From positions 3,016,501 through 3,080,500 of the forward strand of contig NZ_CP015027.1 in assembly GCF_002077155.1 (NCBI RefSeq): a stretch of DNA of 64,000 nt, given 5' to 3'. The notes beneath the pieces are model-generated. The model had not been told where the DNA came from, did not search any database, and saw only the letters and a list, made by a program, of their open reading frames with translations. How positions within the stretch are numbered: position 1 is the first letter of the stretch; every line of letters starts with the position of its first letter. Below are positions 8,720 through 19,072 of the stretch, in pieces. Source of the DNA: Sporosarcina sp. P33 (GTDB taxonomy: Bacteria > Bacillota > Bacilli > Bacillales_A > Planococcaceae). A program made the position numbers and the translations under genes.

Positions 8720-10360
8720 ATGTTTTCTACAGTAGAAAGAGCAAACAAAATTCAGGATTTGAAACAATTTTCATTCGATGTGCTGGTTGTCGGCGGAGGA
8801 ATAACAGGGGCAGGAATCGCACTGGATGCAGCAGCAAGAGGGTTTTCAGTTGCTCTGGTAGATATGCAAGACTTTGCCGCTGGGACTTCGAGCCGTTCAA
8901 CGAAACTTGTACATGGCGGTTTGCGTTATTTAAAGCAGCTGGAAGTGAAAATTGTAGCAGAAACAGGGAAAGAACGTGAAATTGTCTTCCGCAATTCACG
9001 TAATATAACGAAGTCCAGACCGATGCTGTTGCCCATCTACAAAAAAGGAACGTACGGAAAATATTCTACATCCGCCGGGCTTCTTGTCTACGATTTACTC
9101 GCAGGTGTAAAGCATAATGAACGCCGCGAAATGCTGACGAAAGAAGAAACGTCTGCACTTGAACCGCTTTTGAAAAAAAAGCAGCTGAAAGGCGGCGGAT
9201 ATTATGTGGAATATCAGACAGATGACGCTCGCCTGACCATTGAAGTTTTGAAGAAAGCGGCTGAAAAAGGTGCACTATGTGTAAATTACATGAAATGTGA
9301 ACAGTTTAACTTTGAAAACGAGCGCATCGTCGGAGCAGTGCTGAGCGATCAGCTGTCAGGCGAACGGTTCTCTGTGGCGGCATCGATGGTAGTGAACGCT
9401 TCCGGTCCGTGGGTGGATGATTTACAGAAGAAAGTTATCAGTAAGCAGGACAAGCAGCTGCATATTACGAAAGGGGTCCATATTGTAACGGATCAGTCTG
9501 TTTTTCCGCTGCGGCAGGCAGTATACTTTGATAACTCAGACGGCCGGATGCTGTTTGCAATTCCCCGTGATAATAAAACGTACGTTGGTACGACAGATAC
9601 TTTCTATTCAGAAGACAAACAGCATCCCGTCGCAACGGAAGATGATATTCACTATATTATCAACGCAGTAAATGAAATATTCCCGAGCGTCCGCTTGCAG
9701 CGTCATCAAGTGGAATCCACATGGGCGGGCATCCGGCCGTTAATTGCACAGGAAGGCAAAGATGCATCTGAAATCTCGAGGAAAGATGAGATATGGGAAA
9801 CTGTGCCGGGACTGCTGACGATTGCCGGAGGAAAATTGACGGGCTACCGTCAGATGGCGGAAGTTGTCGTTGACCGAATTACTAAACGATTAAAAAAGCC
9901 TTCTATTAAACAATGTCAGACGAAAAATATACCGGTTTCAGGAAGTGATTTTGCAGATGATGCCGCACTGGAAGAATTTATAAATGTGCAGGCTGTACGA
10001 GCGCCTCAATTCAGCTTAACACCCCAGCAAGGTGCGCGTATTGCATCTTTTTATGGAAGAAACAGTGAACGTGTCTTCCAGTTTGCACATTCGATATCGA
10101 CAGAAGAGAATCCATTGCCAATCAGTTTGCGTGCAGAAATTTTATACGGTATTCATTATGAAATGGTTACCTCTCCAAGTGATTTCTTTATTCGGCGCAA
10201 AGGGGATCTATATTTCCAAATCGATACAGTAGAATCATTGGCGAAACAGGTCACTGAATATATGGCAGCATTACTGAATTACACGGACAATGAAAAGGCC
10301 GTTCATGAAAACGATTTGATGAATGCGGTTGCTGAAGCGAAAGGGCGTGCAGTTTCATGA
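8720..10360 (+). CDS. glpD: Aerobic glycerol-3-phosphate dehydrogenase
   Basis: 546 residues. GlpD oxidises glycerol-3-phosphate to dihydroxyacetone phosphate with FAD and passes electrons to the quinone pool at the membrane. The Rossmann FAD motif VLVVGGGITGAGIALDAAARG is near residues 20-40. TSSRSTKLVHGGLRYL and GTTDT are characteristic family sequences, and IAGGKLTGYR is the late FAD-contact motif. A DAO_C domain forms the C-terminus. glpF and glpK are not adjacent. It overlaps the following lipase gene by 4 bases (ATGA), which suggests the two are made together and may channel glycerol from monoglyceride hydrolysis. Confidence 0.97.
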   Translation: MFSTVERANKIQDLKQFSFDVLVVGGGITGAGIALDAAARGFSVALVDMQDFAAGTSSRSTKLVHGGLRYLKQLEVKIVAETGKEREIVFRNSRNITKSRPMLLPIYKKGTYGKYSTSAGLLVYDLLAGVKHNERREMLTKEETSALEPLLKKKQLKGGGYYVEYQTDDARLTIEVLKKAAEKGALCVNYMKCEQFNFENERIVGAVLSDQLSGERFSVAASMVVNASGPWVDDLQKKVISKQDKQLHITKGVHIVTDQSVFPLRQAVYFDNSDGRMLFAIPRDNKTYVGTTDTFYSEDKQHPVATEDDIHYIINAVNEIFPSVRLQRHQVESTWAGIRPLIAQEGKDASEISRKDEIWETVPGLLTIAGGKLTGYRQMAEVVVDRITKRLKKPSIKQCQTKNIPVSGSDFADDAALEEFINVQAVRAPQFSLTPQQGARIASFYGRNSERVFQFAHSISTEENPLPISLRAEILYGIHYEMVTSPSDFFIRRKGDLYFQIDTVESLAKQVTEYMAALLNYTDNEKAVHENDLMNAVAEAKGRAVS

Positions 10361-11283
10361 CAGAACGGTGGATAGAGATGCGTGACGGCACAAAGATCTA
10401 CAGCAGATGTTATGCGCCTGATCAAAAGCCAAAAGCCCGCGTACATATCATTCATGGATTAGCTGAGCATAGCGGGCGTTATACGCGCTTTGCCAAGTAC
10501 TTGCTATCAGAAGGATATGCCGTAACGATGCATGACCAAAGAGGGCATGGCAAGACCGCTGCCGGAAACGGTCACACGTATGGTTATTTAGGAGAATCAG
10601 CCACTTTTGACCAGCTGGTCGATGATGCGTTTGAAGTGAACCAATCCTATCAACTGGAGTATGCAGAACTGCCGGCGGTAATGCTTGCACATAGTATGGG
10701 ATCGTTCGTGGCCAGGCGTTATATCCAACTGTACGGTTCCACACTCCATTCAGTGATATTATCTGGCACAGGCAGTAATTCTGAGTTCATAGCACATGCG
10801 GCGATTGCACTGGCGGCTTACAGAGAAGGAAAGCTTGATGACCGGCAGCCGGATGAGTTTTTAAATGAATTGATATTCGGCAATTACTCCAAGCTATTCC
10901 CGGGTGAAACATCATTTGCCTGGCTGTCGCGCGATGCAGAAAGCGTTGCGGATTATGAACGAGATGAAGCATGCGGTTTTGTACCGACTGCACAACTGTT
11001 TCGCGTACTTCTTGAAGGAATGAATTCGCTTGAAGCGCCAGAGTTTTTACGTAATATCCCGGATGATTTGCCAATCTTACTGCTGTCAGGCACAGATGAT
11101 CCGGTGGGGGATAAAGCGAAAGGTGTTTGGAAAGTGGCGAAACAGCTGAATAAAGCCAGCCAGCAGCAGGTTACTGTTCAGTTGTATGAGGGCGGAAGAC
11201 ATGAGATGCTTCAGGAAATCAATTATCAGCAAGTCTATACGACTATTGTGGAGTGGATGAAACGAAATGAACGCACCAATTGA
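10357..11283 (+). CDS. Alpha/beta hydrolase, monoacylglycerol lipase/lysophospholipase type
   Basis: 308 residues of the Hydrolase_4 (serine aminopeptidase S33/PldB) type. The oxyanion region HIIHGLAEHSGRY is near residue 30. The nucleophile elbow AHSMGS places the catalytic serine at S113. The acid is probably in SGTDDPVGD (near 245), and the histidine is in GGRHEML (near 285). There is no signal peptide. The family includes monoacylglycerol lipases that release glycerol and fatty acid. Overlap with glpD by 4 nt and with miaA by 17 nt shows an operon. The exact substrate is inferred from context only. Confidence 0.88.
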   Translation: MTERWIEMRDGTKIYSRCYAPDQKPKARVHIIHGLAEHSGRYTRFAKYLLSEGYAVTMHDQRGHGKTAAGNGHTYGYLGESATFDQLVDDAFEVNQSYQLEYAELPAVMLAHSMGSFVARRYIQLYGSTLHSVILSGTGSNSEFIAHAAIALAAYREGKLDDRQPDEFLNELIFGNYSKLFPGETSFAWLSRDAESVADYERDEACGFVPTAQLFRVLLEGMNSLEAPEFLRNIPDDLPILLLSGTDDPVGDKAKGVWKVAKQLNKASQQQVTVQLYEGGRHEMLQEINYQQVYTTIVEWMKRNERTN

Positions 11284-12214
11284 TGTACTGGCGGTTGTAG
11301 GACCAACTGCTTCAGGCAAAACAGCACTGAGCACAGCACTTGCCGCTTCGTTGAATGGGGAAATTATCAACGGCGATGCCATGCAAGTATATAAAGAACT
11401 TGATATCGGCACAGCCAAGATTCACCCTTCTGAGATGCGGGGTATCCCGCATCACTTTTTTGATGTGAAAGAGCCGACAGAATCCTTTTCTGTGGCGGAG
11501 TATCAGCAGGCAGTCAGACAGTGGATTAAAGATATTCAATCACGCGGAAAATTGCCTATTATTGTAGGAGGCAGCGGCATGTATGTTCAATCCGTATTAT
11601 TTGATTACCGATTCACCGAACAAGCGGCTGATCCTGCAGTGCGGGCGCGGCTGGAAGAAGAGCTGGAACAAGCAGGTGCTGAGCAATTACATGCAAGACT
11701 TACGGAGCTGGATCCAAAAAGTGCGGAAAAAATCCATCCGAATAACCATCGCCGGTTAGTGCGGGCGCTTGAAATTCTGGAAGTGACCGGACAAACAAAG
11801 CAGGATCATGAGCAGCAGCAAGGAAATATGCCAATGTATCATCATCTGATCATCGGACTCGACCTTCCGAGAGACATACTTTATGAACGAATCGGTCAGC
11901 GTGTCGATGAAATGGTCAAAATGGGTCTGTTTGACGAAGTGAAAAGCCTTTGGGACAGAGGGATTCGAAAGACGCAGTCTGTACAGGCTATCGGCTATAA
12001 AGAATTGATATCTTACTTTGACGGGCTGCTGACAAAAGAGCAGGCAATTGAAGCCGTGAAAAAGAACACACGTAATTACGCCAAGCGCCAGCTGACATAC
12101 TTCCGCAATAAATTGCCTGTGCGGTGGGTGGAAGCTGATCAGTCAGGTGAAGAGATTTATCAGAAAACATTGGAAATAATAAAGGGTTTTCAGAAAGAAG
12201 TATGGAATAAATAA
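11267..12214 (+). CDS. miaA: tRNA dimethylallyltransferase
   Basis: 315 residues. MiaA transfers the isopentenyl group from DMAPP to A37 of UNN-reading tRNAs, making the substrate of MiaB (837). The P-loop GPTASGKT is at residues 12-19. NGDAMQVYKELDIGTAK and VGGSGMYVQ are family signatures, and YAKRQLTYFRN is near the C-terminus. The ATG lies inside the end of the lipase gene, so translation is coupled. hfq follows 25 bp later, the conserved miaA-hfq pairing. Confidence 0.97.
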   Translation: MNAPIDVLAVVGPTASGKTALSTALAASLNGEIINGDAMQVYKELDIGTAKIHPSEMRGIPHHFFDVKEPTESFSVAEYQQAVRQWIKDIQSRGKLPIIVGGSGMYVQSVLFDYRFTEQAADPAVRARLEEELEQAGAEQLHARLTELDPKSAEKIHPNNHRRLVRALEILEVTGQTKQDHEQQQGNMPMYHHLIIGLDLPRDILYERIGQRVDEMVKMGLFDEVKSLWDRGIRKTQSVQAIGYKELISYFDGLLTKEQAIEAVKKNTRNYAKRQLTYFRNKLPVRWVEADQSGEEIYQKTLEIIKGFQKEVWNK

Positions 12215-12239
12215 AGGACAGAGACAAGGAGGCAATTGA

Positions 12240-12464
12240 ATGGCACAAGGAAACATGCAAGATACTTTTTTAAATTCATTACGCAAGAACAACACATTTG
12301 TAACAATCTTTTTACTCAATGGTTTTCAGTTGAAAGGTCTGATCAAGTCATATGACAATTATACGGTCCTGCTGGAATCAGAAGGCAAACAGCAGCTGAT
12401 CTATAAACATGCGATCTCAACTTATGCTCCTTCAAAACCAGTTATCTTAAAAGATGAACAATAA
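12240..12464 (+). CDS. hfq: RNA chaperone Hfq
   Basis: 74 residues. The Sm1 motif ([20 protein letters not shown]) and the Sm2 motif ([11 protein letters not shown]) are both present. Hfq forms a hexameric ring that binds small RNAs and A-rich RNA. The length matches the compact Firmicutes form, without the long C-terminal tail of E. coli. A strong AAGGAGG lies before the ATG. It is the last gene of the glpD-lipase-miaA-hfq run and is followed at once by a terminator. Confidence 0.97.
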   Translation: MAQGNMQDTFLNSLRKNNTFVTIFLLNGFQLKGLIKSYDNYTVLLESEGKQQLIYKHAISTYAPSKPVILKDEQ

Positions 12465-12487
12465 ACAGGCATCCGCCTGTTTTTTTG
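12464..12487 (+). terminator. Intrinsic terminator after hfq
   Basis: AACAGGC-ATCC-GCCTGTT followed by TTTTT, starting at the hfq stop codon. Confidence 0.9.
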
Positions 12488-12498
12488 TTGTCTTTCAT

Positions 12499-12526
12499 TT
12501 GGCAAACTTTGCGCATCTGCTAAAAT
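12499..12526 (+). promoter_or_regulatory. Sigma-A promoter of the aluminium-resistance-family gene
   Basis: -35 TTGGCA (12499-12504), a 16-bp spacer and -10 TAAAAT (12521-12526), 34 bp before the chosen start. Confidence 0.5.
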
Positions 12527-12559
12527 AGAAGATGACAAAATGAAATGAGGTACTACATA

Positions 12560-13819
12560 ATGCAAATTGCACCAATTAATGAAGACTTACTGGCGAAATC
12601 GAAGGAAGCGGAACAGCTGATTGCGCCGTATGTGAAAACAGTCGAAGAAATTGCTTTTTATAACCAGCGAAAAGTTCTTCAGGCATTTAAGCAGAATCAG
12701 GTAAGTGATTTCCACTTATCGGGCTCTACAGGCTATGGGTACGATGACAGCGGCCGTGATGTATTAGAACAAGTGTATTCCGATGTGTTTGGAGCGGAAG
12801 ACTGTCTTGTAAGAAACCAAATTATTTCAGGCACCCATGCAATTACGATCAGCTTGTTTGGGATTTTGCGCCCGGGCGATGAGCTGCTTTATATTACAGG
12901 CAAGCCTTATGACACACTGGAGTCTATCATTTCCGGCAACGGGAAAGATACCGGCTCGCTCGAAGACTATCAAATATCCTACCGGCATATCGATTTGAAT
13001 GAAGACGGTTCAGTCGATTATGAAAAAGCAAAAGAAGTCATTTCGTCTAAAACGAAAATGGTTGCAATTCAACGCTCAAAAGGGTATTCGAGCAATCCTT
13101 CATTCCGTATCCATGAAATTGAAGCCATCATTCAGGAAGTGCGCAAGATCAAGGAGGATGTTGTAATTTTCGTGGACAACTGCTATGGAGAATTCGTCGA
13201 GATGAAAGAGCCTGCAGAAGTGGGAGCAGACTTGATGGCGGGGTCACTGATTAAAAATCCTGGAGGCGGTCTGGCGAGAACTGGCGGTTATATAGCAGGA
13301 AAAAAAAGACTGGTAGAAAAATGTGCATACCGGATGACATCTCCCGGTTTAGGCGCAGAAGCAGGAGCTTCGCTGGATACGTTACTGGAGATGTATCAAG
13401 GATTCTTCCTGGCGCCTCATGTAGTGAGCCAGGCAGTTAAAGGCGCATTGTTCACATCAGCATTTTTCGGTATGTTTGGGATGGACACGACACCTCATTA
13501 TAGTGAGCAGCGCACGGATTTAATTCAATCAGTGAATTTTTCCACGGCTGAACAAATGATAACGTTCTGTCAGATGATCCAGCAAAATTCCCCGATCAAT
13601 GCCCAGTATGCGCCGGAGCCTTCTTATATGCCGGGCTATACTGACGACGTCATCATGGCGGCGGGTACATTCATACAAGGATCGAGCATTGAACTGACTG
13701 CTGACGGTCCAATCAGACCGCCTTACACGGCTTATATTCAGGGCGGACTGACTTATGAGCATGTGAAATCAGCGGTGCTGAATTCCATGGAACAATTACT
13801 GGAAAAAAAGCTAGTATAA
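12560..13819 (+). CDS. ynbB: PLP-dependent protein of the YnbB / aluminium-resistance family
   Basis: 419 residues of PF06838, a Cys/Met-metabolism PLP-enzyme relative sometimes called methionine gamma-lyase-like. GSTGYGYDDSGRD near the N-terminus, FVDNCYGEFVE (the PLP-binding aspartate/asparagine region) and SLIKNPGGG (probable PLP lysine) are visible. The biochemical activity of YnbB is not established. Position after hfq is conserved in Bacillales, where glnR-glnA usually follows; those genes are absent here. I chose ATG 12560 because TGAGGT at 12546-12551 serves it at 8-base spacing. An in-frame ATG at 12545 lies on top of that ribosome-binding site. Confidence 0.85.
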   Translation: MQIAPINEDLLAKSKEAEQLIAPYVKTVEEIAFYNQRKVLQAFKQNQVSDFHLSGSTGYGYDDSGRDVLEQVYSDVFGAEDCLVRNQIISGTHAITISLFGILRPGDELLYITGKPYDTLESIISGNGKDTGSLEDYQISYRHIDLNEDGSVDYEKAKEVISSKTKMVAIQRSKGYSSNPSFRIHEIEAIIQEVRKIKEDVVIFVDNCYGEFVEMKEPAEVGADLMAGSLIKNPGGGLARTGGYIAGKKRLVEKCAYRMTSPGLGAEAGASLDTLLEMYQGFFLAPHVVSQAVKGALFTSAFFGMFGMDTTPHYSEQRTDLIQSVNFSTAEQMITFCQMIQQNSPINAQYAPEPSYMPGYTDDVIMAAGTFIQGSSIELTADGPIRPPYTAYIQGGLTYEHVKSAVLNSMEQLLEKKLV

Positions 13820-13821
13820 AT

Positions 13822-13869
13822 AAAAAAGTGTATCAAGAACCTGTTTTCGGTTCTCGATACACTTTTTTT
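13822..13869. terminator. Bidirectional terminator between ynbB and lexA
   Basis: AAAAAAGTGTATC.AGAACC pairs with GGTTCTCGATACACTTTTTTT, with A and T runs on the two sides, so it can serve both convergent genes. Confidence 0.9.
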
Positions 13870-14491
13870 AATGGATCATCCGGTAGACGCCGACCACTTT
13901 TCCAAGGATGGATACCTGATCTACGATGATCGGCTCCATGGAAGAGTTTTCAGGCTGCAGACGGAAATAATCTTTTTCTTTAAAGAAACGTTTCACTGTC
14001 GCTTCATCTTCTTCTGTCATCGCCACTACAATTTCTCCGTTGGTTGCTGAATGCGTCTGTCTGACGATTACGCGGTCACCGTTAAGGATTCCTGCTTCAA
14101 TCATACTGTCTCCGACAATCTCCAGCATGAAAATTTCATCTTCTGAAGAACCGAACGTATCCGGCAATGGAAAGTATTCTTCAATATTTTCAACTGTTGT
14201 AATCGGATTGCCGGCTGTAACTTTACCGATGAGCGGCACGTGCATAACTCCGCTTTTCATCTCATCCAGACCATCTGGATCTAAAATCTCGATAGCACGG
14301 GGTTTTGTCGGGTCCCGGCGGATGAATCCTTTGGTTTCCAATCGCGACAAATGCCCATGAACGGTTGAACTTGACGCAAGTCCCACAGCTTCTCCGATTT
14401 CGCGCACGGAAGGGGGATATCCTTTTAAACGGACTTCATCTTTGATGAAAGCGAGTATTTCTTCTTGTCTCTTCGATATTTTTTTCAACAT
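13868..14491 (-). CDS. lexA: SOS repressor LexA
   Basis: 207 residues. The N-terminal winged helix-turn-helix (about 28-57, [16 protein letters not shown]) binds SOS boxes. The self-cleavage site is A93-G94 in VTAGNP. The catalytic dyad is S129 (VGDSM) and K167 (ATVKRF). These correspond to A91-G92, S127 and K165 of B. subtilis LexA. I chose ATG at 14491 (MLKKISK), which has GAGGTG upstream, rather than the ORF limit at 14536, which would add a nonhomologous 15-residue extension. The gene diverges from yneA and carries an SOS box in its own promoter. Confidence 0.97.
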   Translation of the reverse strand: MLKKISKRQEEILAFIKDEVRLKGYPPSVREIGEAVGLASSSTVHGHLSRLETKGFIRRDPTKPRAIEILDPDGLDEMKSGVMHVPLIGKVTAGNPITTVENIEEYFPLPDTFGSSEDEIFMLEIVGDSMIEAGILNGDRVIVRQTHSATNGEIVVAMTEEDEATVKRFFKEKDYFRLQPENSSMEPIIVDQVSILGKVVGVYRMIH

Positions 14492-14548
14492 ATTCACCTC
14501 TTCTGCAAGATTACGAGCAATGGAATACTGAACCATTATTTTGAATAT

Positions 14549-14577
14549 AGTATAACATGTGTTCGATTACTAATCAA
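14549..14577 (-). promoter_or_regulatory. lexA promoter with SOS box in the spacer
   Basis: On the minus strand -35 TTGATT (14572-14577), exactly 17 bp, then -10 TATACT (14549-14554). The SOS box CGAACACATGTTAT (14552-14565) matches the Bacillus consensus CGAACRNRYGTTCG at 12 of 14 positions and lies across the spacer and -10, so bound LexA would block RNA polymerase. Confidence 0.85.
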
Positions 14578-14596
14578 ACAAAGGTTCTAATTTTAC

Positions 14597-14655
14597 TTGA
14601 CATGGAATCGTATGTTCTCTTATAATTAAGAACAAGTATTCCGAACATGCATTCT
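14597..14655 (+). promoter_or_regulatory. yneA promoter with three SOS-box-like sites
   Basis: -35 TTGACA (14597-14602), an 18-bp spacer and -10 TATAAT (14621-14626) are both perfect hexamers. Candidate LexA sites, scored by eye against CGAACRNRYGTTCG: 14642-14655 CGAACATGCATTCT (12/14), 14629-14642 AGAACAAGTATTCC (11/14, sharing one base with the first), and a weaker 14606-14619 in the spacer (10/14). A near-consensus promoter held off by several operators suits a tightly silenced, strongly induced gene. Confidence 0.8.
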
Positions 14656-14683
14656 TAAATCGTATATTTTAGGAGGAGTTATC

Positions 14684-15660
<977 letters not shown>

Positions 15661-15727
15661 TCGTTTGCACTTTTCCTCCAGGTTGTTTACATTTTAGTTG
15701 AACAATAAATATGTGGAGGTTTATAAC

Positions 15728-15964
15728 ATGCTGCCAGAAAAGAAAATGAAACGTATTAATGAGCTTGCAAATAAAAAGAAGACAACAGGTTTATCGATTG
15801 AAGAAGCAAAAGAACAGACACAATTACGCAAAGAGTACCTCGAAACGTTCCGTTCGGGAATGCGTGAAACAATCGAATCCGTCAAAGTAATCGATGCGGA
15901 AGGTAATGATGTCACGCCTGAAAAAGTCAAAGAAGCAAAAGCAAACAAAAAACCCCTGAATTGA
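15728..15964 (+). CDS. ynzC: YnzC, DUF896 protein of the SOS operon
   Basis: 78 residues, all helical and highly charged (PF05979, DUF896). INELANKKK ... EEAKEQTQLRKEYLETFRSGMRETI and IDAEGNDVTPEK match B. subtilis YnzC. Its function is unknown; it is induced with yneA and yneB in B. subtilis. ATG 15728 has GGAGG 8 bp upstream. A 10-residue in-frame extension from 15698 lacks a ribosome-binding site and was not used. Confidence 0.9.
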   Translation: MLPEKKMKRINELANKKKTTGLSIEEAKEQTQLRKEYLETFRSGMRETIESVKVIDAEGNDVTPEKVKEAKANKKPLN

Positions 15965-15984
15965 CTGCAGGCAACGGAATAACA

Positions 15985-16013
15985 TTGTAATTATCTCGGG
16001 AATTGACTACACT
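15985..16013 (+). promoter_or_regulatory. Sigma-A promoter of tkt
   Basis: -35 TTGTAA (15985-15990), a 17-bp spacer, -10 TACACT (16008-16013), 58 bp before the chosen tkt start. Confidence 0.5.
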
Positions 16014-16071
16014 AGAGAAGGAATATGTACCATAAAACACTCATATGAGCAGGATGGAAAGGATGTACAGC

Positions 16072-18078
16072 ATGACCGAAAAAATCGATCAACTGGCAAT
16101 AACGACAATCCGGACATTATCAATCGACGCAATTGAAAAAGCAAATTCAGGTCACCCGGGATTACCGATGGGCGCAGCACCGATGGCTTACACATTATGG
16201 ACACAGCATCTTCACCATAATCCATCAAACCCACAATGGTTCAATCGTGACCGTTTTGTGCTTTCAGCAGGACATGGCTCCATGCTGCTTTACAGTTTGC
16301 TGCATTTAAGCGGCTACGGCTTGACGATTGATGATCTGAAGAATTTCAGACAATGGGATTCAAAAACGCCGGGTCACCCGGAGTATGGTCATACAGCAGG
16401 AGTCGAAGCGACGACAGGACCGCTTGGCCAAGGGATTGGTATGGCTGTCGGAATGGCAATGGCTGAAAAGCACCTTGCGGCAACATACAATAAACCTGGC
16501 TTTAATATTGTTGATCACTACACGTACGCACTTTGCGGTGACGGGGATCTTATGGAGGGAGTAGCGGCTGAAGCTATTTCCATGGCTGGTCACCTGCAAT
16601 TAGATAAATTGATCGTACTATATGACAGTAATGACATTTCTTTAGATGGCGATTTGGATATGTCGTTTTCTGAGAATATCAGAAAACGCTTTGAATCATA
16701 CGGCTGGAATTATGCGCGTGTAGAAGACGGCAACGATACGAAATCTGTATCAGCTGCAATTGAACAAGCAAAAGAAAACAGCGGCGGACCGACAATCATC
16801 GAAGTAAAAACTGTCATCGGTTACGGATCTCCGAATAAGTCAGGTAAAGCAGACGCGCACGGCGCCCCTCTTGGAGAAGAAGAAATGGCTCTGACAAAAG
16901 AGTATTATAAGTGGACATTCGAAGAGGATTTCTATGTCCCAGAAGAAGTGTATGACCGATTCAATTCGGCAACAGATGAACTGGGCGTGCAAAAAGAACA
17001 GCAATGGAATGAGCTGTTTGAGAGCTATGCCAACGAACACCAAGAATTGGCAGCCCAATTCAAACAAGCCGTAGCCAATGAACTTCCCGCTGATTTACAG
17101 GAGCAGATGCCTGTCTATGAGGCTGGTGCTTCTGTAGCGACCCGCTCCGCATCTGGGGATTCAATTAATGCATTGGCAAACGCTGTGCCGGCTTTATTTG
17201 GCGGCAGTGCGGATCTTGCAGGCTCAAACAAGACTACAATTAAAAATGCAGGCGATTTTACAGCGGCTGATTACTCAGGACGCAATATCTGGTTCGGCGT
17301 GCGTGAATTTGCGATGGGAACGGCGCTGAACGGTATGGCACTCCATGGCGGTGTTAAAGTATTCGGCGGCACGTTCTTCGTGTTCAGCGATTACGTACGG
17401 CCTGCTATACGTCTGTCTGCGTTAATGGGCTTGCCTGTAACGTATGTATTCACACATGACAGTGTGGCTGTAGGAGAAGACGGCCCAACACACGAACCAA
17501 TAGAACAACTTGCTTCTCTGCGTGCGATGCCAGGATTGTCTATTATCCGCCCTGCAGACGGCAATGAAACATCCGCTGCCTGGCTCACAGCAGCGACATC
17601 AAAAGATACGCCAACTGTTCTGGTATTGTCCAGACAAAACTTGGAAGTGCTGCCGAAGTCAAAAGAACTTGCGATGACTCATGTAGCTAAAGGGGCATAT
17701 GTAGTATCGCCTGCTGCCAAAGAGCAAGCTGACGGTTTGCTGCTGGCAAGCGGTTCAGAAGTTGGTTTGGCTGTTGCAGCTCAGAAAGCATTAAAAGAAC
17801 AGGATATCGACGTCAGTGTCGTATCAATGCCTTCATGGGATCTCTTTGAGAAACAAGATCAGGCATATAAAGAGTCAGTTCTGCCTAAGAATGTGAAGAA
17901 GAGAGTAGCAATCGAGATGGGCGCGTCGCTTGGATGGCATAAATATTCAGGTGATGAAGGAACTGTCATGGCAATCGATACATTCGGTGCCAGTGCCCCT
18001 GGGGACTTGGTAATCGAGAAGTATGGCTTTACCGTGGAGAATGTCGTGAAAGAAATGACTAATCTGCTGAATAACTGA
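16072..18078 (+). CDS. tkt: Transketolase
   Basis: 668 residues, matching B. subtilis Tkt. It moves two-carbon ketol units in the pentose phosphate pathway using thiamine diphosphate. [21 protein letters not shown] opens the protein. The ThDP motif GDGDLMEG begins the fold that ends with SNDISLDGD. The second domain has [12 protein letters not shown] and GVREFAMG (cofactor-activating glutamate). The C-terminal domain holds ASGSEVGLA. The start is ATG 16072, preceded by AAAGGA. In-frame ATGs at 16045, 16054 and 16063 are closer to or upstream of that site. Confidence 0.97.
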   Translation: MTEKIDQLAITTIRTLSIDAIEKANSGHPGLPMGAAPMAYTLWTQHLHHNPSNPQWFNRDRFVLSAGHGSMLLYSLLHLSGYGLTIDDLKNFRQWDSKTPGHPEYGHTAGVEATTGPLGQGIGMAVGMAMAEKHLAATYNKPGFNIVDHYTYALCGDGDLMEGVAAEAISMAGHLQLDKLIVLYDSNDISLDGDLDMSFSENIRKRFESYGWNYARVEDGNDTKSVSAAIEQAKENSGGPTIIEVKTVIGYGSPNKSGKADAHGAPLGEEEMALTKEYYKWTFEEDFYVPEEVYDRFNSATDELGVQKEQQWNELFESYANEHQELAAQFKQAVANELPADLQEQMPVYEAGASVATRSASGDSINALANAVPALFGGSADLAGSNKTTIKNAGDFTAADYSGRNIWFGVREFAMGTALNGMALHGGVKVFGGTFFVFSDYVRPAIRLSALMGLPVTYVFTHDSVAVGEDGPTHEPIEQLASLRAMPGLSIIRPADGNETSAAWLTAATSKDTPTVLVLSRQNLEVLPKSKELAMTHVAKGAYVVSPAAKEQADGLLLASGSEVGLAVAAQKALKEQDIDVSVVSMPSWDLFEKQDQAYKESVLPKNVKKRVAIEMGASLGWHKYSGDEGTVMAIDTFGASAPGDLVIEKYGFTVENVVKEMTNLLNN

Positions 18079-18086
18079 AAATAATT

Positions 18087-18128
18087 TACACACGGCCCGG
18101 GCTGAGTACCGGAGCCGTGTGTTTTTTT
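18087..18128 (+). terminator. Intrinsic terminator after tkt
   Basis: ACACACGGC pairs with GCCGTGTGT around a GC-rich loop, followed by TTTTTTT. Confidence 0.9.
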
Positions 18129-18224
18129 ATGCATCTTTACGACAATAATAGTGATGAAGTTTTCCGTAAACTGACATGATTTACATAAGACAAGCCCTAT
18201 GATAGACAGTAGGAGGTGTTCGTT

Positions 18225-18665
18225 ATGAGGAAGTATGAAATATTTAAGATAAAGTCTGCGTATCAATCCTTCATAATGGGACGTGAACGGTTACTTTTTG
18301 AGTTATTAGCGGTGAGTCCTTCTGCGAACTATCAGGAAATTGAATATTTATGTGATCAGTTAAACCAAAAGGAATTGGATCATATCATTCAGCATAATCT
18401 GGCCAAATGCTTTGATCATGTGGACTCGCATCATCATGAATATCGGCTGACCCACCTGATTAAAGGAGAAGTTTTTATTAAAGTGAGCACTCATTGTATC
18501 CAAGTGTATTGTCAGGGTTCCCGAATGCTTGACCTGGATTTATTCGTCGCACTGTCCACTTCCACCGATCGATTTTTCGCAATCATGAATGAACAGGAAG
18601 AATGCGGATGGCTGAAACCAATTAAATATTCAGAGCGGATGATACTGGAGAATGCAATGATGTAA
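18225..18665 (+). CDS. sirA: Sporulation inhibitor of replication SirA
   Basis: 146 residues. In B. subtilis SirA (YneE) is made under Spo0A~P control and binds DnaA domain I to prevent new replication rounds at sporulation. Length, an aromatic-rich N-terminus (RKYEIFKIKSAYQSFIMGRERLLFEL) and a C-terminal GWLKPIK matching GWLNPVK support the call, as does the tkt-sirA-yneF order. Overall identity looks low, as is usual for SirA. ATG 18225 has AGGAGGT 7 bp upstream. A clear Spo0A box was not found in the short upstream gap. Confidence 0.85.
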   Translation: MRKYEIFKIKSAYQSFIMGRERLLFELLAVSPSANYQEIEYLCDQLNQKELDHIIQHNLAKCFDHVDSHHHEYRLTHLIKGEVFIKVSTHCIQVYCQGSRMLDLDLFVALSTSTDRFFAIMNEQEECGWLKPIKYSERMILENAMM

Positions 18666-18693
18666 AAACTTCCGCACAAATTACGAACAGTCA

Positions 18694-18723
18694 TTGCTAT
18701 TCACTGCTGCTATGTTGTATAAT
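18694..18723 (+). promoter_or_regulatory. Sigma-A promoter of yneF
   Basis: -35 TTGCTA (18694-18699), 18-bp spacer, perfect -10 TATAAT (18718-18723), 54 bp before the yneF ATG. Confidence 0.5.
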
Positions 18724-18776
18724 CCTTCTTGGTAGTATGTTATCGAACTATTTTCAGTGAGGGAGGATTGGCAGCA

Positions 18777-19013
18777 ATGGATTTATGGTTAGCAATTGTA
18801 TTGATCGTCGTCGCTTTGATCGGCGGAGTCGCACTCGGCTTTTTCATCGCGCGTAAATATATGATGAATTACTTGAAGGAAAATCCACCAATTAATGAAC
18901 AGATGTTGCGTATGATGATGATGCAAATGGGACAAAAACCTTCACAAAAGAAAATCAATCAAATGATGGCTCAAATGAATAAAGTTCAGGACAAGCCCGC
19001 TAAAAAAAAATAA
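18777..19013 (+). CDS. yneF: YneF, single-pass membrane protein (UPF0154)
   Basis: 78 residues. One N-terminal membrane helix (about 3-25, [21 protein letters not shown]) precedes [21 protein letters not shown], the UPF0154 signature, and a methionine-rich, then lysine-rich tail. The function is unknown. The start is ATG 18777 behind GGGAGGA. A longer reading frame from 18729 overlaps the promoter and was rejected. Confidence 0.92.
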   Translation: MDLWLAIVLIVVALIGGVALGFFIARKYMMNYLKENPPINEQMLRMMMMQMGQKPSQKKINQMMAQMNKVQDKPAKKK

Positions 19014-19017
19014 GTAA

Positions 19018-19057
19018 AACTCCGTGATCAGCTGCCAGCTGCCACGGAGTTTTTTTG
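19018..19057 (+). terminator. Intrinsic terminator after yneF
   Basis: ACTCCGTG pairs with CACGGAGT around an AGCTG-containing loop, followed by TTTTTTT. Confidence 0.88.
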
Positions 19058-19072
19058 ACTTTTAAAAGCTAA

